In this document: positions 34,701 to 44,913 of the stretch, in pieces
How the letters are laid out: every line of letters starts with the position of its first letter
Numbering within the stretch: the stretch's first letter is position 1
NCBI GenBank assembly: GCA_023313575.1
Contig: JAJTTP010000028.1
Span: forward strand, 186,001 to 250,000
DNA from: Eutypella sp. D-1
Lineage: Eukaryota; Ascomycota; Sordariomycetes; Xylariales; Diatrypaceae
Direction: 5' to 3'
DNA: 64,000 nt
Notes under the pieces: generated by a model
Seen by the model: only the letters and a program-made list of their open reading frames with translations
What the model was told of the DNA's origin: nothing
Database searches by the model: none
Made by a program: the position numbers and the translations under genes

Positions 34701-36046
34701 GTCAACGGCCTGGGAGGCGATGGTGCTGGAGGAGATTGCGGTGATGTTGGAGGGGTTGAGTCCAGGTCACTTTGAATGTCTTCGCGACCAATACGTAAGG
34801 CAAGCCAATCGAGCTCATGTCCGACAACCTCGTCCGGAAAATTGACAAAGAAGTTGTCTTTCGGTTTTAAACGCTGCATCCGCAGTGAAGCGCGAGCGGC
34901 GCTCATAACCAGTATGGCCCCAAGCTGGGCTACTGAGACGGCCGCATGCATGCCCCGAAGCCCGACGAACTGTAAAACAAAGCCGCAGATAGTGACACCA
35001 GCGGCTACCCATGCCGCGCGCTCCGACTTGTCGGATCGATTCTTCCATGAGATGAGATACTCTTGCAAAGGCTCATCACGGTCGCTGAAACAGAAGGGGT
35101 CAAAAGTCTGGTCGCCAAGGACTTGATCTCCAGGCTGCACCCAGTATATGGACGACTGCGTTGACCGATTTTCTCCCTTGGGTGGCATGCCTTGACCATT
35201 CGGCATCCGCCGAAACACCCGCTCTTTAGTGCTCGAGCCGACAAGATAGGCACAATAGAAGATACCCCCGCACACTAAAGCCGTTCCGGTAATCGCCAGA
35301 GGGCAAGCATACCCATCCGCCTCACTACCTTCCGTTTCCCACCGAAGGTAGTACGTCACGGCAGCGGCAAAGATCATGACACCGGCCTGTAAGACAGCAC
35401 CGGCTATTCCGACGGCCCAGAATACAATTTTAGGGTTTCTCTTGATCCCCACGTTAAGGGAGAGATTCGGGGCGAACTGGGCAAAGTCTGCCTCCACATG
35501 ACGCGGCTGCTTCCCATCCACGCCAGGTTCCAAATCTCCATGCAACTTGGTGCTCCCTTCTCGCCATACTTTCTTACCCTGATTAATTGCCGTGTATTCC
35601 TGGAATGTGTACAATCCCGCCTTCTTCGAAAAGTCAGGATCAGTCGGGTCATGGACGACCTCCAAAATCTTCGGGCGACCGAAGACACGCGTGATACCGC
35701 CGTTATTGTAGAGCTCGCACACGTCTCGGCTCGTGGAGGAGCATAGCTCGGCCTCGGCGTTCCCGCCGCCCTCCTGGGCGCGGCCAATAAAGGCGCGAAG
35801 CGACGGGCTTCCACACACGCGAATCACCGAGACGACCGCCGTCAGGATTCCCATGGGTGCCATGGAAAATATAAAGTAGTCTAGCATAGTGATGCTTTCG
35901 CTGAGGTACTGCATCGTCACCCTTTCGCCGAAAAGTGACAGGAACGGCGCAAGGTCGGTCGCAAGATTATTAGAGAAGTCATCCCACCCGTCCGCGCGCG
36001 CGAAGGGAAGACCAACAAATAGGCAAAAAGAAGCAATTTTCAACAT
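31736..36046 (-). CDS. Membrane-anchored ankyrin-repeat protein
   Basis: A single 1436-residue frame. Residues 1-19 are a signal peptide or first membrane segment (MLKIASFCLFVGLPFARADG). Hydrophobic segments follow at about 55-78, 205-230 (VGIAGAVLQAGVMIFAAAV), 248-270 and 345-385. A middle region (about 400-990) has no domain I can name. From about residue 1000 a run of around 13 ankyrin repeats extends to the C-terminus (TPLHIAIKEGHVAISHLLV, ELLVKSGYVHVDV, TLLHIAADKGWESVVKLLL). Before them lies an acidic Asp/Glu tract (NEDDNTEDDDTDDDTEDD). Proteins of this layout form a lineage-expanded family in Aspergillus and relatives; ankyrins bind proteins, but no ligand is known. The central repeats are near-identical at DNA level (LLLESGKVSLDGD type units), which suggests recent internal duplication. 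Confidence 0.85.
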   Translation of the reverse strand: MLKIASFCLFVGLPFARADGWDDFSNNLATDLAPFLSLFGERVTMQYLSESITMLDYFIFSMAPMGILTAVVSVIRVCGSPSLRAFIGRAQEGGGNAEAELCSSTSRDVCELYNNGGITRVFGRPKILEVVHDPTDPDFSKKAGLYTFQEYTAINQGKKVWREGSTKLHGDLEPGVDGKQPRHVEADFAQFAPNLSLNVGIKRNPKIVFWAVGIAGAVLQAGVMIFAAAVTYYLRWETEGSEADGYACPLAITGTALVCGGIFYCAYLVGSSTKERVFRRMPNGQGMPPKGENRSTQSSIYWVQPGDQVLGDQTFDPFCFSDRDEPLQEYLISWKNRSDKSERAAWVAAGVTICGFVLQFVGLRGMHAAVSVAQLGAILVMSAARASLRMQRLKPKDNFFVNFPDEVVGHELDWLALRIGREDIQSDLDSTPPTSPQSPPAPSPPRPLTTNPSGSSLERRYYWTFCGVPNNSLKREVPSPSGWTANAATKLLAYRARLADLTESLKGSPGQVASARNFSMEMVKVRLEAQKLAASIVSAINTIYSNNSWTKKGAEEESLWWEINCSVSSITVAREPSSKDPEYATPTQRQHAVHLKFRRTVGYPWQLENPLELEALLGLWVWSLISDPTMETQDTYSHLTRSRATEIATRRIVSTAEYVESIRVWLGDANPGLQESTLGLETEGGRPADVFIHNQSKPGTHTYKYNLSALGQSSGFDYALLKTRLSNDLGPRHLATAARFFGWHNMELGQAQGSQPMTKPIRIFSADTDCSLLSSCAHEIFGYFIKAILDSGYAQELGDIVIEQDRRGFRLDNSFVAELTKSFTESRLGSRTEALLCILPSVIARLQLPSAKSCLEAASNTAKEHRKRKEWKDAELVLKWAWEICRNSESQGGEELVEDRTSRATIALGELYRWALMDETARNFGSNGISWLLGQKELLSEACCEVIDRYDTIRRYFDNEDDNTEDDDTDDDTEDDYARYDLTTTLLRLTRRTSTMSRKAKGDTLIWAAKNGWTEVIRALLESATEPDFKDMDSRTAISYAAENGMVEATKELIRGGAFPDTGDNHGFTPMMFAIYYGHEAVVRLLLENDRVDINSTNHDGRTPLHIAIKEGHVAISHLLVSSSKCDLHRETGIGYGPLSIAARYGHETVVKQVLDTGKVDLIRASFSENGPLQLAAGYGHAAVVRLLLETGKFDLDSSPRSEAPNEAISGAAEEGQETTVQLLLESGTVDLDDDTWPPRAVEKAAGNGHEGVVKLLLESGRLDLDGDAWSEAFKKGLIKAVGEGHEGVVKLLLESGKVSLDGDILPEVSQALRRAAETRREGVLKLLLESGKADLGRDSRSAGTLKRAAEYGYKGVVELLVKSGYVHVDVRETRGQTLLHIAADKGWESVVKLLLETGKLNPDAVDNKGQTAMQLATKYKRTDVVKLFQDHGYQI

Positions 36047-36370
36047 TTTGGATATACTCTAAGATAGGCAACTAGAAGCGTCTTTGATTTTTATTTCTAT
36101 TTTTACGGGAGAGTAGAGATAGGGGAAAGAATAGGAGATACAGCAACGCTTTAGCCTTCATACCCGACGCAGACTCAGTCAGGTCAGGTACTGACCCATG
36201 TCTATATACCCACAACTATTGTTTATCGAATGCCCCGAGGCAGAATTAAGCGATAGCTGGTATTCAGATTTGAATTCGGCTTTTAGGTACAGCTTAGGTT
36301 TTTTAACCAATTGTGGTTCTTGAAAATAGGTGGTTGCCCAGCCTATTGTACGCCTTACCATTTGTGATAA

Positions 36371-36554
36371 TGTCGTAACCAAAAAAGGAGTATATTTTGG
36401 GCACTTTTAGGCCATGCTACTGCTCTGGAGAAGGAGGGGAAAAGAAGGAGAATCTCCCCAAGCTAGCCCCGGGTGCTCCCTTTTATAGGTGCCCGCTGCG
36501 GGCCCTTTTAGGCCCACATGTTAGTTGCGACAGGTAATACTTAAGGCTGCCACA
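36371..36554 (-). repeat. LTR-like repeat fragment
   Basis: On the reverse strand it begins TGTGGCAGCC, has a TATAAAAGGGAGC promoter-like box and a GGGCCCGCAGCGGGC hairpin, and ends TTACGACA. This looks like a solo LTR, but flanking 5-mers do not match and no second copy was found. Confidence 0.35.
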
Positions 36555-36602
36555 CCAGGGTATATTAATGGAATAGAATAAACCTGACACAGGCTATAAG
36601 GG

Positions 36603-36832
36603 TGTGGTGCCAGGGACCGTTGCGCGGCCACTATTAGCCTAGATCGGGATAGGTGCTATCGATACCATACAATCGATAGCACCCATAACCACTGTTATTA
36701 TGTGAAATAAAATAAATCAGTAGATAGATTCTCCCCTTTTATAATAACAGATCAAAGTCTAAAACCCAGAATATACCAATGCCTACTATCGTAACGTAGT
36801 TATTCGGTATTATTAGGTAGGACCAATAAGCA
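36603..36832 (+). repeat. LTR family B, copy 1
   Basis: Begins TGTGGTGCCAGGGACCGTTG and ends GACCAATAAGCA. It is closely similar to copies at 54,668-54,883 and 55,269-55,483. It contains the inverted GCTATCGAT-ACCATACA-ATCGATAGC. Flanking 5-mers AAGGG and TAGGG differ at one base, compatible with a target duplication. Confidence 0.7.
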
Positions 36833-38471
36833 TAGGGGGGCTGAAAAGAATAGTATTAAAAGTGATGATGTTGACAGGAGGAATCCCAGCCTAGGTGTGT
36901 GGCCAGGGCCACTACTACCTACTTAGGTAGTAATACATAGGTGGGGGTAGGTGTGGGCTATCTGCTTATCTTATGTATTTATCTAATCTATTTATATAGA
37001 TTCTATCGGTCCCCTAGGGTCCTGTATTAAAACCTTACAGATACATTTTTTTCCTTTTAATATACCACCTAGAAGCACATAATCAAGCTTAAAGTTAATG
37101 CCCCGTAAATATAAGCGATATAAGCTTATTTACAAATAAGGTTTAGCGTCGCACTTAGACCAAACTTTTATTCTATAAAGAAAAAAGAAAAAACCAAACC
37201 AAACTAAGCCTTACCGAGAAAAACAAAACCCCGCTAGCTAAGCACGTTTTTTTTCGGCTGGTGCCGCCTGTACAGTACAAAGTACTTTTATCTTTTTATC
37301 GGCATCCACCTGCCACTTACCTGAAGATAAAATATCGAGCTCATGCTTTTAACTTCTTACCCCATGCAATCCCGAGGTCTTTAGTTGTAATTGCCTTCCG
37401 TGATTGCAAGGTCTTTTCGAGATAGCCACCTTAATCCTCAAGCAGTGCATTTGCATGTGATCACCAAGTATCCTATTGTTTTTTTTCCATAAAGGCGGGA
37501 AAAGGTAAACAAGTAACCAGCCACAAATGCATAGATAAGGTTTAAGCCAGGTTTATCATGTCCAGTATGTAGGTGTACAGCTTTATGGTAGGTTATGTAA
37601 GTACTGCAAGATTTTTGGTTTCCCAGCTTTTTTCAAAAGTCTGGCACTTCGGTGCAGTCGCTGGGAAATATCTAGGTATCACAAAAGCAGTGGTGAAACA
37701 CTATTAGCACATATCAGCTGCATACCCGCGGCTGTAACTGCGCCTGCAGCCACCTGTAAGAGAAATTCAAGTTCTGTCTGCACTAAAGAAACCAGATACG
37801 CGCCGTGTAATTCAAAAGGAAAAAAAAAAACAATGCCCCGATCGCATCATATCTCAGTACCTTTCCACGTCACCACTTGGCACAGGACGGAAAAACAAAT
37901 ACCGATAGAGTACTTGGGGGGAGGAAGACCTTCTAAACAAACGTCTTTTCTTACTGGATAAGGATTGCAAACGCAACCGCTTACCGCTGCACCTGCCGCC
38001 TTGCATCCGGGACCAACCCACCTACCCGGATACTAGGACCAGCATCAAGGCCAAGTTCCTTCCTTTTTTCTTTTCCCCATCCATTCAGTACCTTAGCCGG
38101 TTCCCGTTCCTTCCACGGGCCTCCTTCTACCGGCTTCCCCTTGCAACTTGTGATTTCCGGTACCGATCCCGCTTTCTTTCATTTCCATTCCCACTTCGTT
38201 TTTTAAAATTAGAAAGTAGCAACCTTCCTGCTTTGTCGGTCCTTTATTAAAGTCCTTCTCAAGCTTGCATCTTGTTTATATGGTTACCTAGGTATATGTA
38301 GGTTCTGATATTACTCCACTCATTACCCCCAGAGGTTTGCATTTTTTTCTTACATGGGCCTGCGCATCATCTTATGTATAACCATATGGTAACCCTATTG
38401 TGATGACATCATCATATATCATAAGTAAGTCTTTTATCATACCTTATTCATTAATCCCGGCCAGGTATTCA
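36833..38471. other. Intergenic, repeat-derived, no gene
   Basis: No gene recognised over 1.6 kb. The sequence is AT-rich with homopolymer tracts and looks repeat-derived at its left end, next to LTR family B. The last few hundred bases hold the 3' flank of the reverse-strand diterpene synthase gene. Confidence 0.4.
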
Positions 38472-41400
38472 TTAATACACAGCTAGTTCCGATTTCCGCT
38501 TAACCCCATTAGTGCCGCCATTCCCATTCGGATGCACCCCGATCCCGATCCCGTTCCCGGTCGCAAAATGGGATCCATTCCCACGCACCCCGTTCCCCCC
38601 GACCCCGACCCCGACCCCCGCCCCCTTCATCCGACTCGCAACATCGCGCACGACGTAGATCTGCCCGTATAAATCCGTAACATCGACGAACATCCGGAAG
38701 ATCTGCATCTTGCGCTTCCCGCTTGCCGACGACTCCACCTCGCTCTCCAGCTTTCTCAACGCCTCGTTCAGACCCTCGCGCTCGTAGGAGGCGAGGTTGA
38801 ATAGGGATTTTTTCTCGCTGTCCTGCGCCGTCGAGGCGGTGACGGTGGTAATGGTTTCAAATTCCGGGAAATTGACCGAATTCAAATTCCCCTCTGCCGC
38901 GTCCCGCGCAATAGACCCGTAGTCATTGTACATACGACACATAGTCGCTAAATGTCGACACGCGGCCTCCGCGAGATATTTCTGCTCTGCTGTCTGGAAA
39001 CAGCCCGGGGAGGAAGAAGGGGCGGAAGGGGAGACAGAGGAAGCGACCAGACACGATATAAACGCGAATGAATACGGACATGACGTGTGATCTGCAGATG
39101 TAGTGCGCACCCACTCGAAGAACGTCTGCGATGCGGATGTGTAGATTTCCCCGTTGCCCGTCCTGCTGTTGCTGCTGCTGGTGTCGTTGTTGCGCAGCGA
39201 ATTCCTCGTTATCCTCCGTCTGCGTCACGTGCGCGTGCAGGAATATCCGCAACTGTCGCCGCACATTCCGCGCGTCCCATGCTGACGCTGAGAGTACCGC
39301 CGGGTGTTGTAGCACGTGCTGCACGAAGCGCTGGAGGGGCGTGTGGACTTTATTGTGCGTGTGCGCGTACGCTGTGACGACAGCAGTCTGATCGACGCCA
39401 TCATGATCATCATCATCAGCAGTATCAAAAAGCCCATCAATCAACCGCCTCAACCCCGCCAAATCCCCCACGAACGCCGGCCCAGCGACAGCCTCCATGA
39501 ACTCATCAGCTTGATAATTCAAGAACGAAAGAACCATCATCTCGTACAGCAGCGACGTCGCCGCGAAGGTGTGCGATCGGTTATTACATGCTGTCCACGT
39601 GAACGGGATCAGATCGAAGTATTTATCTTCTTCCATTCCCTCGCGCGGAAACGTCGCTAGACGCTGCGTGCGTAAGAGCGGCGCGAAGAGCCGGGATTCG
39701 AGCTGGGATGCGCGGAGCTGCCATGAGGGGACGGAGGAGAATAGAGGTGTTGCTTGGAAGAGTTTCAGGTGCGCTTTGGTTCTGTTTTTGTCTGTGCCGC
39801 CTACACCTTCTAGGATCTCGCGGCCGATGCTGGCGGAGGAGGGAGTAGCGGCGGCCCGTAACGCGGCGAGGATATACGCCTCTGTGACGAATGGGCTGCG
39901 ATACGACACCTTTTCGATCCAGAGGTACTCCTCCTCTTTCCCCTCGTTCTCCTTCTCCGCGGTATGGATAAACTGCACGCCTGCATCGATGCCTTCTTGC
40001 ACTTTGGCAGCGACCTCCTTATCTTCAGCGAAAAACGCCAATTTGCGCGCCTCGGCAAGGATCCCTACCCCGTACGCCGTCTTCTCCGTCGATCCAGCCC
40101 ATGACCCGTCCGTCTGCTGCTGGAGGAGCGTGCGCAGACAGGCTTGGTAGACTGCGATGCTGGCGCGTGTGGTGAGGTCCGCGGGGAGGAGATTGCTGTG
40201 CGTTTGTAGGAGGTCCAGGAGATCTGTGAAGGCTTCGACTAGTAGGAGCGTTGGATAAAGATGTGATGTGTTCTACGCCTCTTGCGTTAGTACCACACCC
40301 CCTTTGCCTTCCCAACTCAGGTAAGTAAGGCACCCCAGGCAAAGAAAACTCACCCATTTATCAACGACCCCCCCATCACTCCCCCACCACTCCCCACACA
40401 AAAACCCAACCACAACCCCGATCTCCCGCCCCCACCGCGCCGCATCCCCGCAATGCAGTAAAGCGAGCAGCGCATTGCAGTTCGCGCTGAAACTTGCGTT
40501 CCGCTCCCCGGCGTACGTCCGGAAATGCGTCGGTGTGAAGAACGTGTTGATCATGGCTTCTGTGGCTGTGGTAGCGAGAGGGGTGGAGGCTAGTTTGCTG
40601 AGCATTATTATCCCCTTCGCTGTGTCGTCTACGTCGCTGCCGAGGGAGGGGGCTATCAAGGAGGTTAGTGGGTATGTTGATAAGTAAGTAAGTAAGTAAG
40701 TGAGGTTTAAGGGGGCGGGGAGGGAAAGGGAAAAGGAAAGGGAAAGGGGTGATACCGAATCCAATAACACCCCCGCCGTCCTCGAACCCTTGCCTGAGCA
40801 CTCGCAGCATGGTATCTAACTCCGGCCCCTCGAGATCCACACGCGAGAATCCGGCGCGCAGAAGTGTCGAGATGATCTACCCAGGCATCAGCTTAACGCA
40901 ACCCTTTCTCTCCCGCTCCGCTCCTATTGCAGCCAGGAATAAATCTGCGTGCTAGGGTGTCAAGGTAGGCACTCACCCAAGTATACTCAAAAAACGTACT
41001 AGGATACGCACTCGGCACGCCGCCCTGGGCCAAACTAACAACATGCCTCAGGTACCCCTCAGCAGCCTCATCCCAGGTACTAGCATGCATCAAATACGCC
41101 GCCGTGGACGACGGACTCGCCATCATCGCCCCAAGCACAGCATGATGCGCGACCTTATCGAATTCAATAACCCCCACGAACGCTTCCAGCGAATGCAACG
41201 CTGTGGATTTTTGGGAAGTGTACAGGTACGCTGGTTTGAAACCCGATAACTTTTGGGATTGGAGACGGAGTAGCTCTTCCCGTCCGGGAAAAACGAATGA
41301 GATCTCTTCGTCCTGGAGGTACGACAGCAGCGCGGGCACGATAATTTCGAAGCCTACGTGCGATGCGGAGCTCACGTCCCAGGTTTGCAATTGCGCTTTT

Positions 41401-41777
41401 AAGGAAGCCGCGGCGCGGGAGATGCGGGATTGTAGTTCGGATTCTGCGATTAGTGTCTGCAGTTGTAGTGGTTCCTTGAGGTGCCGGGAAAGAGAGAGCA
41501 GGGACGCGGCTGTGTTTAGGATCCCGTCTACCGCCGACCCTGTCGCTGCCCAGCCTCCCGAGGGGAGTTGAGCGTCGAGGATGTATTGGAAGGATTCCGG
41601 GAAGAGGTATTCTTTAGTGGGCTGGGCGGTGGAGGGGACGGGCTTCGTGACTAAAGACACCCACGCCGTGTCGTACACGGCGCAGCTCATGGCTCCAAAG
41701 CCATATTTCGAGTCGTAGCGGCCCACGATGTCGCGGATGAGGGACCGCGCGCGGTCGTGGAGGGAGGGGGATTGCAT
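38472..41777 (-). pseudogene. Bifunctional diterpene synthase (CPS/KS type) with an apparent frameshift
   Basis: Exons on the reverse strand: 41777-40977, 40876-40756, 40652-40354, 40272 to about 39,200, then a shifted frame to 38472; about 1000 residues. Introns are GTGAGT..GGGTAG, GTATCA..TGATAG and GTGAGT..GCGTAG (with TACTAAC branch). The start is the ATG of MQSPSLHDRARSLIRD. Class II motif DVDDTAKG (DxDD, ~40,615) protonates geranylgeranyl diphosphate to copalyl diphosphate. Class I motifs QADEFMEA (DExxE, ~39,510) and NDYGSIARDAAE (NSE/DTE, ~38,920) ionise the second diphosphate. This is the fungal ent-kaurene/pimaradiene synthase layout. Between HVTQTEDNE and SASQTFFEWVRTTSADHT the frame shifts by one base, near a CAG/CAA run (39,163-39,182). 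A 103-nt intron (GTGACG..CGCAG) could bridge it but would remove the conserved HVTQTEDN. It faces the P450 gene across a shared promoter. Confidence 0.8.
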
Positions 41778-42663
41778 TGCGAGGGTGAGTGAGGGATGAG
41801 GGATTAGGCGTTGAGATTGGGTTAGGGTTAGGGTTAGGGTTGGGGTTGGCTGATGCTGTTGGTGAGTTACCACGAGAGCTGCGATGTAAGTGAGCACGGT
41901 GTAGGAAATACGGACATGAATGAACTGGTTAAGTTATGTCTGGCTCTTTTACTCCTTTATTCATCCATCCATCCATCTTTCTATCTATCCATCTAAATCC
42001 CCCCTATGGTAACTATTCCGGGGTGAGATTCACATCTCGTTTAGGAACTCCGTTTGTCAGATTCCCAAGCTTTCCCAAGTCATTTCTGTAAAGCAATGAG
42101 GTATCAGCACTCTATCTATCTATCTACCTACCTGTCTGCGGAGACCCCCTTTAGATCGCCGACCGGCTGAAGAATGTGTAATCTTTATTAAGTATGCAAT
42201 GCAATTAATTGCAATCAGTAGTAGCAGAGCGAGTACAGCAGATGCTGTGAGATAGACGAACCGAACAGCTTACGTCGGACGTCGGACGTCGCGATTCGGC
42301 AGTCCGGGGTCCTGCATGAAATCGCCCAGCCACCAATCAGGTCCCTGCACCATCCCGGGAGGTGTACGGGGGGTTATGATACCTGCGGCATGTCCGGTTA
42401 ATCGTGACGAAATGACTATCTTGGTAAGCTGCGTGGGATCTTGGGGGAGGGGGGGTGCTTGGTATGCTCTGTGATGCGATTTCTCTTATAGACACGGCCT
42501 GCACCATCGCCTGTTCTGGGGGGAACTCCTGTTTGGCATTGACATTAGCATTGGCATTTTCTGCCTTGTATGTGAACTGCAACGCAGCTGTTCCATCGAA
42601 CATTCTAAGAAAAGAAGCATTGTGCTCGATCACCCATCGCTTCATTACTAACATCCACTTACA
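41778..42663. promoter_or_regulatory. Divergent promoter between diterpene synthase and P450
   Basis: The 886-bp spacer separates two start codons pointing away from each other, a typical shared promoter of a fungal metabolite cluster. At 42,273-42,291 CGTCGGACGTCGGACGTCG gives two CGGAC units and nested CG-palindromes, followed by TTCGGC and AGTCCGGGG. CGG triplets are the usual half-sites of Zn2Cys6 activators, so this is a candidate operator. CCAT/TATC microsatellites occur at about 41,960-42,000 and 42,112-42,133. Confidence 0.45.
41822..41845 (+). repeat. Telomere-type hexamers (TTAGGG)3-TTGGGG
   Basis: Three perfect TTAGGG units and a variant TTGGGG lie 45-68 bases upstream of the diterpene-synthase start codon. 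This is an interstitial telomere-like repeat within the presumed 5' leader or promoter. Confidence 0.85.
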
Positions 42664-43959
42664 ATGGCATCCTCCGTTCTCTCCTCCAGGGAGGCCATCA
42701 CCACGAATGTGGGCTTCTCGCAGACTATGCTGGAGCAAACCACACGCCTCGGGGAAGTAGCCTCCTCGCTCTCGGGCCCGCAGCTCTTCGGCATCGTCAT
42801 TGCCGCCCTTATCCTGCTCTCCTCTTTCGCCAACCGAAAACCCTACGTCACCGATGCCCCCGTGCACGGCCGCCAGTGGTGGTGGGAGCCTACCCTCTGG
42901 CTGCAATCCCGGTTTACCTTTGGAGCCCGCGATATTGTTGCGAGTGGGTACAAGAAGGTAGGCTGCAGCATGAGTGTTTTTTTGGGGGGAGTGAAGCTGA
43001 TGCGTGAGCAGTTTAAGGACCGCCCTTTTGTCGTCAAGCGCTATGATGTCGATATCACGGTCATGCCGAACCGGCACTTAGAGGAGCTTCGCCTTATCCC
43101 GCCTACAAAGCTGAGTGGTGTCAGGGCCCAAGTTGCTGTAAGTTCGATGTCCGAATCACATCACGAACTCCACGTCTAATCTTGTAGAACCTCGGCCACA
43201 AATGGACCCATACCACTATCATGACCGAGTCGAATCTCCACTTCCGCGTCATCCAGAACAAGCTCATCGCGGAACTGCCAAAGTACTTGGATATCGCCAA
43301 GACGGAACTCGAATACGCTTGGCCTATTGATGTGCCCAACCCTGAAGGTAGAGAGCAAACTTATCCCACCCACAGATAAATATTGACTTCGTCTAGACTG
43401 GCAGGAAGTCGACATCCAGCAGATGATGCGCATGCTCGTCGCCCGCATGTCCGCCAAGGTCTTCATGGGCTACCCCGCCTGTCGCGACGAGGAATGGCTG
43501 CGCCTCTCCATCGACTTCTCTCTCGATATGTTCACCGCCGCCTTCACCCTGCGCATGTTCCCCCCCTGGACCCATCCCATCGTCGCCCATCTCATCCCCG
43601 CTCGTTACAAGATCAAAAGCAATCTCCGCACCGCTCAGAGGATCCTGGCTCCGCTCATGGACAAGCATAACGACGCTATCCACAGAAGACAGGCCGGTGA
43701 GCACGTCGAGGAGGAGGATACCTTGCTTAACTGGATGATGGACAACGGCACCGAAGCCGAGAAGAGAGTCGACAATATGTCGACCCGCCAGGCCATCCTG
43801 ACTCTGGCCAGTATCCATACGACCTCGATGACCGTCACCAATATCCTCTTCGACCTATGCGCCCACCCAGAATGGTTCCCGGTATTGCGGGAGGAAATCG
43901 ACGACATCACCCAAAAGCTCGGACCCATTGGCTCAGGCCCAATGTGGTCTCGACCATGA
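42664..43959 (+). pseudogene. CYP503-like cytochrome P450 (ent-kaurene oxidase-like), 3' truncated
   Basis: Exons 42664-42957, 43012-43137, 43188-43347 and 43397-43959, with GT..AG introns of 54, 50 and 49 nt, give 380 residues. An N-terminal anchor (QLFGIVIAALILLSSFA) and the sequence up to the I-helix (LTLASIHTTSMTVTNILFDL) match fungal ent-kaurene oxidase P450s (P450-4/CYP503), which oxidise C19 of the diterpene on the ER. Homology stops after DDITQKLGPIG; only a few unrelated residues follow. The ExxR motif, the PERF region and the heme-binding Cys loop (about 140 residues) are absent, so the product cannot bind heme. The loss point, about 43,930-43,940, is also where the convergent oxidase gene is cut. 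It sits head-to-head with the diterpene synthase, which fits a role in oxidising its product before truncation. Confidence 0.8.
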
Positions 43960-44913
43960 TGACATTCAGGGGTAACGTGGAGGCCACGTCCAGCTCCTGC
44001 TGGTTACACCACCTCCGGAACATCTGGTTCGTCGTTGCAGTCCCGACGCGGACCAATCGCTTCTGGCCCTTCTGTACCTGTCCGACAAGGGTGATGCTGT
44101 TGAGTTCTGTGTCCTGGACGAAGCATTCTGAGCCTGGGAGAGAGTCTATGTTCGGGAGCGTCGTAGCTTGGAATAGGCTTAGAGTCGAGATCACAATCTG
44201 GCCGTCCGAGCCGAAGATCGAAGACCACGAATGGCGGTATCCGGACGCCCTGACGTTCATGTTCTTGCTCTTCGCATACTTGACTATTTGTTGGATACCG
44301 TAAACCGTGCTTGGTACAAAGGTCAGATGAGGCGTGTTCTTGACGGTGCGGCCCCAGTTTTGGAATTCCTCGTCGACGTATAATGGAATCTCCTCGCATT
44401 GGTCCTCGTCGTTATAAAGGTGGATAGATTCTTCGGTGAGACTGGTTTCCTTAGATTTGGAAGTGGCGCGCAACTGTCTATTGTTAGCCATCTGAGTAGC
44501 GAAGGTCTAAACAGGACGTCACCATTCACAGTGGCTTTCACATGGCCTCCTCTTCCAGTCACGACCGGAAGACCTTCGCGCGTGCTGAGTGTGGGGAGCG
44601 TGCTGAGATTCCGGCCAAGGTACTTGGCTGGTATGTCATCCTCGACGAATTCCCGGATCAGCTTCGCCTCTTCATCTGAGTACAGGCACAAAATTTGGCT
44701 GTACGTTCCATCGGTCTCTGACTTCCAAAATACCTTCAGCAGCCTGCGGACAGATTCTTCGCGAGGCATGTCCACCTCAGTGTTGATCATATCGTCTAGG
44801 AGTTTCGCAAGCCCAGGAAGAGGGTAGCCGAGGCGGTCATCCTCCTTGAGTTTGTTGGAAAGCTTGCGAAGCCTGCAGCTCGAGTGCTCGAAGACGATTC
44901 CGTAGGAAGCCAT
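43907..44913 (-). pseudogene. FAD-linked oxidase (sugar-lactone/aldonolactone oxidase type), 3' truncated
   Basis: Exons 44913-44530 and 44473-43907 give 316 residues. The intron 44529-44474 (GTGAAT..GACAG, with GCTAAC branch) restores GHVKAT-LRATSKSKET. After an N-terminal domain of about 150 residues with no name I can give, the FAD-binding type-4 fold begins: NTPHLTFVPSTVYGIQQIV, RASGYRHSWSSIFGSDGQIV and RVGTATTNQMFRRWC. Such enzymes oxidise aldonolactones or related polyols with FAD. The reading ends soon after NVIMVETTLG, where the rest of the FAD domain and the whole substrate domain (about 280 residues) should follow; instead it runs into P450 sequence and stops. It is therefore non-functional as an oxidase. 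The breakpoint is shared with the P450, tail to tail. Confidence 0.75.

Noticed and set aside
39087..40150. Several forward ORFs up to 193 codons
   Set aside because: Antisense to diterpene-synthase exons; Cys-rich shadow translations without domains.
43393..43818. 141-codon reverse ORF
   Set aside because: Antisense of the P450 exon.
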